DNA from: Thermohalobaculum sp039805905
GTDB lineage: Bacteria > Pseudomonadota > Alphaproteobacteria > Rhodobacterales > Rhodobacteraceae
NCBI GenBank assembly: GCA_039805905.1
Contig: JBDIVM010000006.1
Span: 62,001 to 126,000 of the forward strand
Direction: 5' to 3'
DNA: 64,000 nucleotides
The notes beneath the pieces are model-generated. The model did no database searches. It saw only the letters and a program-made list of their open reading frames with translations, and was not told the origin of the DNA. Numbering within the stretch: position 1 is the stretch's first letter; each line of letters begins with the position of its first letter. Of this stretch, positions 15,452 through 24,100 are shown piece after piece. A program made the translations under genes and the position numbers.

Positions 15452-16246
15452 TCAGGCGAAGAGGCAGGAGCGCATCGAGACCGAGGCGAGGTCGATGCCC
15501 TCGTTGAAGAAGCTGACCTCGTCGTCCTCGTCGGCCACCGCCAGCGTATAGAGCAGCGGCAGGAAGTGCTCGACCGTCGGGTGTGCCGCCCGCATCAGCG
15601 GCCCCTCCATTTCGGCGACGGCGCCGAAGCGGCGCTCCGCGATCGCCTCGGCCACCAGCCGGTCGAACTCCACCGCCCAGTCATGGGGCGCCCCGCCCGG
15701 CCGCATGGTGCGCAGGTTGTGGACGATGTTGCCGCTGCCGACCACCAGAACGCCCATGCCGCGGAGCGCCTTGAGGTCCTGCGCCAGCGCATAGTGCTCG
15801 CCGGCCGGCCGCGAGAGATCGAGCGACAGCTGGTAGACCGGCACCTCCGCCTTCGGGAACATGCGGATCAGCACCGACCAGGCGCCGTGGTCGAGGCCCC
15901 ATTCCTCGCTCAACGTCGCATGGTGCCGCGCCAGCAGATCGACCGTCGCCCTGGCCAGTTCCGGCGCGCCGGGAGCCGGATACTGCTGCTCGTAGAGCGC
16001 GCGCGGGAAGCCGCCGAAGTCGTGGATCGTCGCGGGCCTGGCGCCGACATGGACCAGCGTCGTGCCCCGCGTCATCCAGTGCGCCGAGACACAGAGGATT
16101 GCTGCCGGCGGCGGCAGCGCCGCGCCGATCTCGGCCCAGCCGCGGCTGAAATCGCTGTCGACGATGGCGTGCATCGGGCTGCCGTGGCCGACGAACAGCG
16201 CCGGCATCCGGTCGCCGGGGCGGAGATGGCTGGAAAGGCTGGTCAT
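15452..16246 (-). CDS. extradiol dioxygenase, 4,5-DOPA dioxygenase type (YgiD/LigB)
   Basis: 264 residues of the class III extradiol ring-cleavage family. Zinc or iron ligands fit H21 (FVGHGSP), H56 (SAHW) and a later His, with the conserved GLDHGAW around H120 and NIVHNL. YgiD-type enzymes act on catechol-like substrates such as DOPA, but the natural bacterial substrate is not known. Convergent with merR, with two bases between stops; no operon partner. Confidence 0.9.
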   Translation of the reverse strand: MTSLSSHLRPGDRMPALFVGHGSPMHAIVDSDFSRGWAEIGAALPPPAAILCVSAHWMTRGTTLVHVGARPATIHDFGGFPRALYEQQYPAPGAPELARATVDLLARHHATLSEEWGLDHGAWSVLIRMFPKAEVPVYQLSLDLSRPAGEHYALAQDLKALRGMGVLVVGSGNIVHNLRTMRPGGAPHDWAVEFDRLVAEAIAERRFGAVAEMEGPLMRAAHPTVEHFLPLLYTLAVADEDDEVSFFNEGIDLASVSMRSCLFA

Positions 16247-16303
16247 GCATCGCGATCCGTCTGCCGCACGCGGCTCAGCAGGGTAGCGTGGCGCGGCCGC
16301 GGG

Positions 16304-16705
16304 TCAAATATCCATTTCCTCGGCCTCGGCCAGCGGGAAGTCGACATGGATGTGGTTCCCGTCCGGGTCCCGGACATTGACCTGCAGCACGCCGGCATCC
16401 CGGACCGGGTTCAGCCGGTAGCGCTCGCCCTCAGCCTCCAGCTTCGCCAGCATCGCCTTCAGCCCCGCGGCCGAGAGCGCGAAGTGCTCGAGCCGCACGT
16501 CTGCGGCATCGGCGCCGGGCGCCTTCTCGACCCCGACCAGATGGACGATCGGAAACCCGTCCGCGTAAAGCCAGGCGCCGGGAAAGGGGAAGCCGGGCCG
16601 CTTGCCCGGATGCATCCCCAGAATGCGGCCATACCATTCGACCATGGCGTCGAGTCTGGCGGTGCGGACATTGACGTGGTCGAGGCGCTTCATCGTCGCG
16701 GTCAT
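16304..16705 (-). CDS. VOC family protein (glyoxalase/bleomycin-resistance fold)
   Basis: 133 residues with the vicinal-oxygen-chelate pattern: LDHVNVRT at the start (first metal His), LEHFALSA in the middle, and the closing VRDPDGNHIHVDF. ATG 16705 places the first beta strand correctly; the open frame extends further but without similarity. Substrate unknown. It lies 75 bases downstream of the DAO-family gene in the same direction, so the two may share a transcript. Confidence 0.88.
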   Translation of the reverse strand: MTATMKRLDHVNVRTARLDAMVEWYGRILGMHPGKRPGFPFPGAWLYADGFPIVHLVGVEKAPGADAADVRLEHFALSAAGLKAMLAKLEAEGERYRLNPVRDAGVLQVNVRDPDGNHIHVDFPLAEAEEMDI

Positions 16706-16780
16706 GCGCGATCCTCCGGCTGGCCCTGCCCTGCGGGAGCCTAGGCGATTCCGGCGCCCGGTCAAACCCGCCGCAGCGGA

Positions 16781-18121
16781 TCAGTAGGGGCCGGGCACGA
16801 TCTCGCTGCCGTCGAAGAAGCGCGAGGGCCGGAACCGGGTCAGGTCGTGGCCGGGGTCGCGCCCCGCGAGCAGGTCGGCCATCACCCGTCCCACGCCTGG
16901 CCCGATGCCGAAGCCATGCCCGCTGAGGCCCGTCGCATACCAGAGCCCCGGCAGCCCCGGCTCCTCGCCGAGCGTCGGCACCGCATCGGGCGTCACGTCG
17001 ATCATGCCGGCCCAGGCCTCGGCCAGCTTCACCCCGGCGAGGTCCGGGAAGCGCCTGCCGAGCCGCTCCTCGATCCGGCGGATCACTACCGGTGAGGGCT
17101 CGGGGTTCAGCACCCGCATGCGCTCGAAGGGGCTGACCTCGTCGGCGCTCCACCGGGTGGGCGAACCCCAGGCCCCCGGATATCCCTTCGGCGCGGCGAG
17201 CTTCACCCGCACGTCGCGGGCCGAGGCGCGCAGCAGCTTCAGGAACTTCACCGCATACCGGAACGACTTCCGCGACAGGTAGTGCTCGGCGAGGTCCCCC
17301 GACGACACCGAATACCCGCCATCTTCCCGCCGCCTCAGCGTGATCCCCGGCGTCGAGATGTTCGGCCCGTAGACATCCGGTGCCGGCGCGGTGCGCGCGA
17401 CCGTCGAGCGCACCGCGAGCTGCGGCAGGTCCACGCCCATGTTGTGGGCAAAATGGGTCGACCAGGCGCCGGCGGCCAGCACCACCTGCGCCGCCTTTAC
17501 CCTTCCCTTCTCGGTCACCACGCCCGCGACGCGGCCCCCCTCGATGTCGAGGGTGCGGACCGCGCAGTCCTCGGCCACCGCCGCGCCCGCCCGCTGCGCC
17601 GCCCGGGCGAAGGCCGGAATGGCGACAAAGGGCTCGGCCCGGCCGTCCGTCTCGGTGATCATCGCGCAGGTGAAGTTGCCGCGGATGTTCGGGTAACGCT
17701 CCCGGAGCTCGGCCGGGGTCAGCAGCCTCGTCCCCAGCTGGTACTGCCGCGCATGCTCGTACCAGCTCTCGTATTTCGCCCGGCCTGCCTCGGTATCGGC
17801 GATGTAGAGGCAGCCGGCCTGGGTGAAGGCCAGGTTCCGCTCGCCGGTCTCGGCGGCGAGTCCGCGCCAGATCCGGTTGGCCTCGATCATGATCGGGAGT
17901 TCGGCCGCGTCGCGGCCCTGCTGGCGCACCCAGCCCCAGTTGCGGCTGGACTGCTCGCCGCCGACCCGGCCCTTCTCGCAGAGCACGACCCGCACCCCGC
18001 GTCGGGCCAGGAAATACGCCGTGGCGACGCCGGCGATGCCGCCGCCGATCACGACCGTGTCGCACGCCGCCGGCAGCGGGTCGCGGAAGGCGACCGGGGT
18101 TCTGTCGGTGATTGGCGGCAT
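16781..18121 (-). CDS. FAD-dependent oxidoreductase, DAO family
   Basis: 446 residues. The FAD dinucleotide motif VVIGGGIAGVATAYFLARRG is near residues 23-42, followed by an acidic end of strand 2 (CEKG). The C-terminal flavin-contact motif GLSGHGFGIGPGVGR is typical of sarcosine and D-amino-acid oxidases and related dehydrogenases. The SRNWGWVRQQGR segment matches the group often annotated as amino-acid or opine oxidases. The amine substrate is unknown. It lies 10 bases downstream of dacB's stop (minus strand order: dacB is at the right-hand edge and ends before it starts). Confidence 0.9.
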   Translation of the reverse strand: MPPITDRTPVAFRDPLPAACDTVVIGGGIAGVATAYFLARRGVRVVLCEKGRVGGEQSSRNWGWVRQQGRDAAELPIMIEANRIWRGLAAETGERNLAFTQAGCLYIADTEAGRAKYESWYEHARQYQLGTRLLTPAELRERYPNIRGNFTCAMITETDGRAEPFVAIPAFARAAQRAGAAVAEDCAVRTLDIEGGRVAGVVTEKGRVKAAQVVLAAGAWSTHFAHNMGVDLPQLAVRSTVARTAPAPDVYGPNISTPGITLRRREDGGYSVSSGDLAEHYLSRKSFRYAVKFLKLLRASARDVRVKLAAPKGYPGAWGSPTRWSADEVSPFERMRVLNPEPSPVVIRRIEERLGRRFPDLAGVKLAEAWAGMIDVTPDAVPTLGEEPGLPGLWYATGLSGHGFGIGPGVGRVMADLLAGRDPGHDLTRFRPSRFFDGSEIVPGPY

Positions 18122-18131
18122 GGTCGGTCCC

Positions 18132-19640
18132 CTAGCTCTCCAGCCGCTTGACCCAGCTCCGGATCAGGCCGCGCTCGAACTCGCGCGCCCGCGCCATCCA
18201 GCGCTCGTCGATGCGCTCGATCTCGCCCTCCGGCCTGCGGTCGATGTCGTTCGAGAAGATGGCGAAGGCGAAGCGCCGCCCCGAGGGGGTTACGATATAG
18301 CCCGCGAGCCCGCGCACATAGTCCATCGTGCCGGTCTTGGCAGCGATGTCGAGATTCTTGTAGTCGAGATCGACGCTCTTCGCCGCGACGCTGTAATCCT
18401 TGAGCAGCATCGCGATCCGCTCGGGCAGACCGCCGGCGGCCTCGCTTGCGGGCTCGCGCCGTGCAACCGCGGTCAAGAGCTCCACGAGCCGGCGCGGCGA
18501 GACCCGCGATTCGGTCGAGAGCCCGGAATGGTTCGACAGACGGAAGCCCTCGTCGCCGAGCGGGAAGCCGGCCACCTGCGATGCCCAGGCGTTCATCGCC
18601 GCCGCCGATCCGGCGGGCGTCCGGACCTCGGCCCCCCCGGCCCGGCTGGCGGCATATCCGACGAGTTCGGCCGTGATGTTGGTCGAATGCCGCAGCATCG
18701 CGCGCAGCATCGGCAGGAGCTCGCGGCTCCGGTGCACCGCCAGCGTCGTCGCGCCCGGCGGCACCGTCCCCGGCTCCGCCGCGGCGAGCGCGATGCCCCG
18801 CTCGCCGCCAAGCACCCGGAACACCTCGCCCGCATAGCGCTCGGGCCGGCGCACCGGCAGCCAGCGCGCGCCTTCGCCCCGGAAGCCGCTCGGGTTCATC
18901 TGCCAGAACTCGTCCGCGTCAGTCTGGCGGTAGGAGAACATCGGCACATTGGTCGTCGAGGCCAGCGCCACCCTCACGCCGCTGACCTCGGGATCGGTCT
19001 GCTCGGCCGTCGCCGAAAGCCTGAGCAGCCGGGACTTGCCGCGCGCGTCCCATTTGAGCCGCACCCGGTTGAAGTTGAGGCTGAGACCCGAGAGCGCCGG
19101 GTTGTAGGCCGCTTCCACCGGCTGGGACTCGCTTATCGCCTCCAGATGCGGCCCGGCGCTGCCATCGACGACAAATCGGCCGGCCGCCTGCCGGACGCCC
19201 TGCCCGGCCAGTGCGGAGGCAAGCGCCATCAGGTCGTCGGAATCAAGTTCCGGGTCGCCGCCGCCGGCGAGGATCAGGTCGCCTTCGATCCTGCCGTCCC
19301 GGACCGGACCGGTGGCCATGAGCCTGGTCTCGAAGCGGTGTTCCGGCCCCAGCCGGTCGAGGGCGAAGAACGCAGTCGGCAGCTTCGCCACCGAGGCCGG
19401 CGCAAAGGGCCGGTCGGCCTCGTGGGCGTCCACCACCGCGCCCGTGTCGAGATCGGCCAGAATCCAGCCCGAGACGCCGGTATGGTAGCGCCGCACGTCG
19501 GGCGCGGCCGCCCTGACGGCCGCCGCCTCGGCCACCCGCTCGGGGCGGGGCACCGGGATCGGCGGCGCGCTTGCGGCGCCGACCAGCAGGGCGACGGCAA
19601 CCGCGCCGCCCGCAAGGACTCCCCTCCGGTTCAGAACCAT
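18132..19640 (-). CDS. dacB: D-alanyl-D-alanine carboxypeptidase/endopeptidase (PBP4 family)
   Basis: A 502-residue S13-family enzyme acting on peptidoglycan in the periplasm. Residues 1-24 form a signal peptide with an NRR start. The three catalytic motifs are S83-x-x-K86 (ASVAK), STN in the middle of the chain, and KTGT near the C terminus. The large insertion between the first two motifs is characteristic of DacB. ATG 19640 was chosen because it starts the signal peptide. It follows the two-component genes with a hairpin between, and may belong to that envelope-stress regulon. Confidence 0.94.
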   Translation of the reverse strand: MVLNRRGVLAGGAVAVALLVGAASAPPIPVPRPERVAEAAAVRAAAPDVRRYHTGVSGWILADLDTGAVVDAHEADRPFAPASVAKLPTAFFALDRLGPEHRFETRLMATGPVRDGRIEGDLILAGGGDPELDSDDLMALASALAGQGVRQAAGRFVVDGSAGPHLEAISESQPVEAAYNPALSGLSLNFNRVRLKWDARGKSRLLRLSATAEQTDPEVSGVRVALASTTNVPMFSYRQTDADEFWQMNPSGFRGEGARWLPVRRPERYAGEVFRVLGGERGIALAAAEPGTVPPGATTLAVHRSRELLPMLRAMLRHSTNITAELVGYAASRAGGAEVRTPAGSAAAMNAWASQVAGFPLGDEGFRLSNHSGLSTESRVSPRRLVELLTAVARREPASEAAGGLPERIAMLLKDYSVAAKSVDLDYKNLDIAAKTGTMDYVRGLAGYIVTPSGRRFAFAIFSNDIDRRPEGEIERIDERWMARAREFERGLIRSWVKRLES

Positions 19641-19657
19641 CCCGTCCCCGAACTGTC

Positions 19658-19676
19658 CCCGAACACCCTGTTCGGG
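19658..19676 (-). other. hairpin between sensor kinase and dacB
   Basis: Perfect 8-base arms CCCGAACA and TGTTCGGG with a CCC loop, in the 71-base gap before the dacB start. No T-tract follows, so an RNA stability or attenuation element is as likely as a terminator. Confidence 0.45.
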
Positions 19677-19711
19677 CACAGAATCGCAGAACCGGTGGCG
19701 TCGCGCAACCA

Positions 19712-20989
19712 TCACGCCGCATCCACCCCGGCGTCGCGTGGCCGCAACGGCAGCGTGACCCGGACGGCCGAGCCGGGGCCGTCGACGACCTCGGCCGAGC
19801 CGCCATGCAGCTCGGCCACCCGGCGCACCAGCGGCAGGCCCAGCCCGTAACCCCTCACGTTCTGTCGGTGCGCGGCGCGGTAAAACGGCTCGAACACCTT
19901 CGCCCGCTCCGCGGGCGGGATGCCCGTGCCCCCGTCCCGCACCGTCAGCATCGCCTGTCCGCCGGTCGCGGCCAGCTCGACCGTCAGCGGCGGACCGCCA
20001 TGGATCGAGGCGTTCTCGAGCAGGTTCCGCAGCATCCGGCGCAGCAGTGCCGGGTCGCCCCGGATCGCGGGCGCCGAGCCTTCCAGCGCACAGCCGGGAT
20101 AGCGCGCGCATTCCTCGGCGGCCAGGGCCACCAGATCGACCGGTTGCGAGAGATCTGCCGCCGCCCCCGCATCCAGCCGGCTCATCAGCAGCATCTCGTC
20201 GATCAGCCCGTCGAGCTCGGCGATATCCTGCTCCAGCGCCGCCCGCCGGCCGGGATCGCCGGCCTTCAGCATCTCGATGCCCAGCCGGATCCGCGCCAGC
20301 GGCGTGCGCAGCTCGTGCGAGGCATTGGCGAGCAGCATGCGGTGGGCGCCGACCAGCTTCTCGACCTTGGCGGCGGCGTCATTGAAGCTGGCCGCGAGCC
20401 GCGCCACCTCGTCCCGCCCCTCGACCTCGACCCGGGCCGCAAGGTCGCCGGCGCCGATCCGCTCGACCCCGGCCTGCAGCCGCTCCAGCCGCCGGGTCAG
20501 CCGGCGGACGAACGGATAGGCGCCGAGCGCCACACCCAGCGCAACGCAGCCGAGCAGCAGCAACAAGTTGCGCAGCGGCTGTCGCGGCCCGTGCCGGCCG
20601 AGATCGACGACCAGGCTGCGCCCGTCTGGCAGCCGCAGCGCCCAGGCCGGCGTGCCATGGACTCGCTGCCAGCCGCGGCCGCGGGCCAGCGCCGGGGGGG
20701 GCGGGCCGGGCGGCCCGCTGGCGGCGGCGAGGGTGCCGTCCCGGTCGTAGAGGGTGATGTCGATATCGAGCTCGCGCGCCAGAGCGCCGATCGCCTCCCG
20801 CTGGCGCTGCCGGGGCTCGGCCGGCCCCGGCAGCTCGCGGAAGGCGAGCCCGCCGGTCACCGCCAGGGTCTCGCGGAACCGCTCGTTGCGGTCGAACAGG
20901 TTCCAGAGCAGTGCGGCCAGCACCACCACCAGCACCAGGCTGCCGATGATGGCGCCGTAGATCTGCAGGTAGAGCCGCCGCCTCAGCAT
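19712..20989 (-). CDS. sensor histidine kinase, CpxA/EnvZ type
   Basis: 425 residues: membrane helix at 11-31, periplasmic region about 32-138, second helix 140-160, HAMP domain to about 215, H-box ANASHELRTPL with phosphorylated H225, then N-box NLLENA, G1 DGGTGIPP and G2 GYGLGLPL for ATP binding. The gene begins 6 bases after the response regulator, so the pair is co-transcribed. The short periplasmic domain and the LTxxQ protein next to it point to an envelope-stress signal, as in CpxA; this role is inferred. Confidence 0.94.
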   Translation of the reverse strand: MLRRRLYLQIYGAIIGSLVLVVVLAALLWNLFDRNERFRETLAVTGGLAFRELPGPAEPRQRQREAIGALARELDIDITLYDRDGTLAAASGPPGPPPPALARGRGWQRVHGTPAWALRLPDGRSLVVDLGRHGPRQPLRNLLLLLGCVALGVALGAYPFVRRLTRRLERLQAGVERIGAGDLAARVEVEGRDEVARLAASFNDAAAKVEKLVGAHRMLLANASHELRTPLARIRLGIEMLKAGDPGRRAALEQDIAELDGLIDEMLLMSRLDAGAAADLSQPVDLVALAAEECARYPGCALEGSAPAIRGDPALLRRMLRNLLENASIHGGPPLTVELAATGGQAMLTVRDGGTGIPPAERAKVFEPFYRAAHRQNVRGYGLGLPLVRRVAELHGGSAEVVDGPGSAVRVTLPLRPRDAGVDAA

Positions 20990-20995
20990 CCCGCC

Positions 20996-21703
20996 TCAGT
21001 CCTGCTGCTGGGCGAAGACATAGCCGGCCCCCCGCACCGTGATCACCCGGCGCGGGTGCCGGGGGTCGTCCTCGATCTCGGCCCGGATGCGCGAGACGTG
21101 CACGTCGATCGAGCGGTCGAACGCCTCGAGGCCCGTGCCCCGGAACTGGTCCATCAGATAGTCGCGGCTCAGCACCCGCCCCGCCGCCCGGGCCATGACC
21201 TCGAGCAGCCGGAACTGGTGCGCGGTCAGCGCGCAGCTCCGCCCGTCGAGCCGCGCCTCCATCGCCCCGCCGTCGATCTCGAGCCGGCCGAAACGCAGCA
21301 CCGGCGCCCGGCCTGCCTCGCCGGTGCCCCGACCCCGGCGCAGGATCGCGCGCAGCCGCGCCAGCAGCTCGCGCGGCTCGAAGGGCTTCGGCAGGTAGTC
21401 GTCGGCACCGAGCTCGAGCCCCACCACCCGGTCCATCGGATCGCCCTTCGCGGTCAGCATCAGCACCGGCACATTGCCGCCCGCCCGACTCTCGCCCCTG
21501 AGCCTCCGGCAGACCTCGAGCCCGTCCATGTCGGGCAGCATCAGATCGAGGATCACCGCGTCGAAGTGGCGTGCCGCCAGAATCGCGAGGCCCTCGGCCC
21601 CGCTGCCGGCGGCGCTGACCGCAAGGCCGAACCCGCCGAGATAGTCCCTGACCATCCCGGCGAGCCTTACATCATCCTCGATCAGCAGGATCCGCTCGCT
21701 CAT
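20996..21703 (-). CDS. response regulator, OmpR/PhoB family
   Basis: 235 residues. The receiver has the acidic pair D10-D11, phosphorylated D53 (LDLMLPDMDG), a Thr in MLTAKG and the conserved Lys in PKPFEPRELLAR. The C-terminal winged helix ends with DVHVSRIRAEIEDD and VRGAGYVF, typical of OmpR-type DNA binding. It sits between an LTxxQ periplasmic protein and a sensor kinase. A GTAAA-N5-GTAAA repeat upstream of the first gene is the known CpxR target pattern, which makes autoregulation likely. Confidence 0.95.
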   Translation of the reverse strand: MSERILLIEDDVRLAGMVRDYLGGFGLAVSAAGSGAEGLAILAARHFDAVILDLMLPDMDGLEVCRRLRGESRAGGNVPVLMLTAKGDPMDRVVGLELGADDYLPKPFEPRELLARLRAILRRGRGTGEAGRAPVLRFGRLEIDGGAMEARLDGRSCALTAHQFRLLEVMARAAGRVLSRDYLMDQFRGTGLEAFDRSIDVHVSRIRAEIEDDPRHPRRVITVRGAGYVFAQQQD

Positions 21704-21731
21704 GCTCCCGCCTGCCCGGCTGCGCGCGGCC

Positions 21732-22322
21732 TCACCCGCGCCTGCGGTGCCCGCGCGCCTCGCGGCGCTCGCGCATCATCTCGGCCAGCGTCGCGCGCTG
21801 CTCGGGCGTCAGCACCTCGGCCACTTCGGCGATCATGTCGAGCAGAGTCTTGCTGATCCGGTCGGCCTCCGCAAGCCGCGCGGCCCGCAGCCGCTCGAGC
21901 GCGGCGCGATCGACCGTCGTCGCCGTCAGGAGCCCGCTGAGCTCGCCCCCCGTCGCCTGCATCCGCTCGGCGAGGGGCTTGATGTCCGCCGCGAGGCCGC
22001 CGACGAGCGAAAGGATGCGGTCTTCCTGCTCTCTGGTGGCGTCGATCTCGATCGCCACATGCCGGACGATGCGCTCGACATGGTCGGCGACCTCGGCCTC
22101 CGACATCTCCGCCAGCGGCTTGTGGTCGCGCCCGCGCCAGCCGCCATCGTCGAAGGCCGCCGCCTGCACATGCCGATACGCCTGGGTCCCGGCAATCGCC
22201 TGGACGGCGAGGAACCCGCCGGCCGCGAGCCCCGCGGCGGTCACCAGCAGGGCCAGGTTGCGGCCGTGCCGCTTCGGATAGTGCACCGCGCGGGTCGGGG
22301 TGGTCTCGTTCGTCTCCTGCAT
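21732..22322 (-). CDS. periplasmic LTxxQ-motif protein, Spy/CpxP-like
   Basis: 196 residues with one N-terminal membrane helix (about 22-43, LALLVTAAGLAAGGFLAV) and a helical periplasmic part. It has a metal-sensor/CpxP-like block ending in VLTPEQRATLAEMMRER, an LTxxQ motif, and a very basic tail. The ATG at 22322 follows AGGAGCGGAAAG. CpxP-type proteins dampen the sensor kinase and act as periplasmic chaperones, and the gene order (CpxP-like, regulator, kinase) fits that role. Similar proteins also act as heavy-metal sensors, so the exact signal is open. Confidence 0.82.
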   Translation of the reverse strand: MQETNETTPTRAVHYPKRHGRNLALLVTAAGLAAGGFLAVQAIAGTQAYRHVQAAAFDDGGWRGRDHKPLAEMSEAEVADHVERIVRHVAIEIDATREQEDRILSLVGGLAADIKPLAERMQATGGELSGLLTATTVDRAALERLRAARLAEADRISKTLLDMIAEVAEVLTPEQRATLAEMMRERREARGHRRRG

Positions 22323-22424
22323 CTTTCCGCTCCTTGTCTCGGGATCGACGCCGGCCGCCCGGATGGGCCGGACCGGCGATGCACGCAATCTGGGCGGCGG
22401 CCGTTGCGGGCGTTTCTCCGCCAG

Positions 22425-22439
22425 GTAAAGAAATGTAAA
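22425..22439. promoter_or_regulatory. CpxR-like box GTAAA-N5-GTAAA
   Basis: Two exact GTAAA repeats five bases apart, 103 bases upstream of the LTxxQ gene. This is the published CpxR recognition pattern, here in front of a gene order resembling cpxP-cpxR-cpxA. The local sequence is much more AT-rich than its surroundings. Confidence 0.65.
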
Positions 22440-22455
22440 GCCGGTCGCCGCCGGT

Positions 22456-23031
22456 TCAGGGCCACTCGCCCCTCGCCCGGATCTCGGTCGAGGAGACGGG
22501 CGACATCGGCCCGGTCAGGAGCGCCCAGCGTGGCGCCCCGCCCCGCCCCAGAAGCGTCGCTCCGCCCTGGTGGATGCGCAGATGCGCGAAGCGCCGCGCC
22601 GCGGGCGAGAGCCCGGCGCGGACCTGCTCGCCCGGCCGCGCCAGCACGCCCACGGGGAAGTTCGCCATGATCCAGTCCCAGCGCTGCCAGCGGTGGAAGC
22701 CGGCAAGGTTGTCGGCCCCCATCAGCCAGACGAAACGAACGCCGGGATAGCGGCGGACGAGCTTCGCCAGCGTGTCGGCGGTGTAGCGCGTGCCGATGTG
22801 CCGCTCGATATCGGTCACCACCACCCGCGGGTCGCGGATCAGCGCCCGGCAGGCGGCGAGCCGGCGCTCGACCTCGGCCGGGCCGCGCCGCTTCAGCGGA
22901 TTGCCCGGCGAGACCAGCCACCAGACCCGGTCGAGTCCGAGATTCCTGAGCGCCCAGCGGGTGATGTGCACATGGCCCGCATGCGGCGGATCGAACGAGC
23001 CGCCGAGCAGTCCGATGCGCTGGCCGGGCAT
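22456..23031 (-). CDS. nadD: nicotinate-nucleotide adenylyltransferase
   Basis: Adenylates nicotinate mononucleotide in NAD synthesis. 191 residues with the nucleotidyltransferase start GLLGGSFDPPHAGHVHI, including the catalytic HxGH, then WLVSPGNPLK, VWLMGADNL and the C-terminal SSTEIRARG, the ISSTxIR-type signature. ATG 23031 begins MPGQRIGLLGG; an upstream ATG in frame would add 19 residues without homology. It is the gene upstream of the Cpx-like set and transcribed toward it. Confidence 0.95.
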   Translation of the reverse strand: MPGQRIGLLGGSFDPPHAGHVHITRWALRNLGLDRVWWLVSPGNPLKRRGPAEVERRLAACRALIRDPRVVVTDIERHIGTRYTADTLAKLVRRYPGVRFVWLMGADNLAGFHRWQRWDWIMANFPVGVLARPGEQVRAGLSPAARRFAHLRIHQGGATLLGRGGAPRWALLTGPMSPVSSTEIRARGEWP

Positions 23032-23256
23032 GGCGATGGGTCCGCGGTGGAACAAGCGGGCTCTCCGGAGGCTGGCGGTTCCGCGCACTTCGCCTTGCCG
23101 CGCGGCCCGCTGTCAACGGCGCCGTGCGGTGGCGCCGGTCCGGCTGCGCGTCAAATTCGCGGCGGCACACATCGCGACCGTTCCCACGCGGCGGCCGACG
23201 CGCTAGACTCCCGGCGCGGGTGGCACGGGAGCCGCCACGCACGGGGAGATGGCCTG

Positions 23257-24012
23257 GTGGACGAGAAAGCCGGGGAACACCACCGAAAGCAGGTCGCCGC
23301 CGCCTGGGCCGTGCACACCTTCACCGCCTCGGGCGTGGTGCTGGGCTTCCTGGCGCTCCTCGCGATTCTCGACGGCGACAAGCTGGCGGTGTTCATCTGG
23401 CTTGGGCTCGCGCTGTTCGTCGACGGCATCGACGGCACACTCGCCCGCCGCGTCAAGGTGCGCGAGCTGACGCCACAGTTCGACGGCGCCACGCTCGACA
23501 ACGTCATCGACTATTTCAACTACGTCGCCGTGCCGGCGATGATGATCTACTGGTTCGACTTCGTGCCCCAGGGGTGGGCGACCGTCTCGGCCGCGGCGGT
23601 CATGGCGGTGTCCTGCTACACCTTCGCCAATCTGGGCATGAAGTCGCATGACTACTACTTCGTCGGCTTCCCGGCGCTCTGGAACCTCGTGGTGCTGTAT
23701 TTCCACGTGCTGCAGACCGGGCCGTGGACCAACCTGACCGTGATCGTGGTCTGCTGCGTGCTGACCTTCGTGCCGTGGAAATACGTCCACCCGTTCCGGG
23801 TCAGGGACTGGCGCAAGGTTACGATCCCTGTGACCGTGCTCTGGGCCGCGACCTCGTTCCGGCTGGTGCTGATCCACCCCGAGGGCGAGCGCGCGCGCGA
23901 GGCGAGCCCGATGTTCTTCTGGCTCTGGGTCGGGGCCTCGTTCTACTTCCTGGCGCTGTCGCTCTGGCGCTCGCTGAGGGTCGAGCCGGGCGCAGGCGCC
24001 GGGCAGCACTGA
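23257..24012 (+). CDS. pcs: phosphatidylcholine synthase
   Basis: Condenses CDP-diacylglycerol with choline in one step, a route found in bacteria that live with eukaryotes or in marine habitats. The catalytic CDP-alcohol motif is DGTLAR, twelve residues, then GATLDNVID, the longer spacing reported for Pcs rather than for other CDP-alcohol transferases. About eight hydrophobic helices span the 251 residues. GTG 23257, with GGGGAG in front, gives the correct family length. It predicts choline-dependent phosphatidylcholine in the membrane. Confidence 0.93.
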   Translation: MDEKAGEHHRKQVAAAWAVHTFTASGVVLGFLALLAILDGDKLAVFIWLGLALFVDGIDGTLARRVKVRELTPQFDGATLDNVIDYFNYVAVPAMMIYWFDFVPQGWATVSAAAVMAVSCYTFANLGMKSHDYYFVGFPALWNLVVLYFHVLQTGPWTNLTVIVVCCVLTFVPWKYVHPFRVRDWRKVTIPVTVLWAATSFRLVLIHPEGERAREASPMFFWLWVGASFYFLALSLWRSLRVEPGAGAGQH

Positions 24013-24100
24013 CGACCCGCCCGCCCCGCGTTGCGCCGCCGCCGGCGAGCGGCTAAATCAGCCCCCGACCGGAACTTCAGGGCGAGACCAAAGGCGCATC

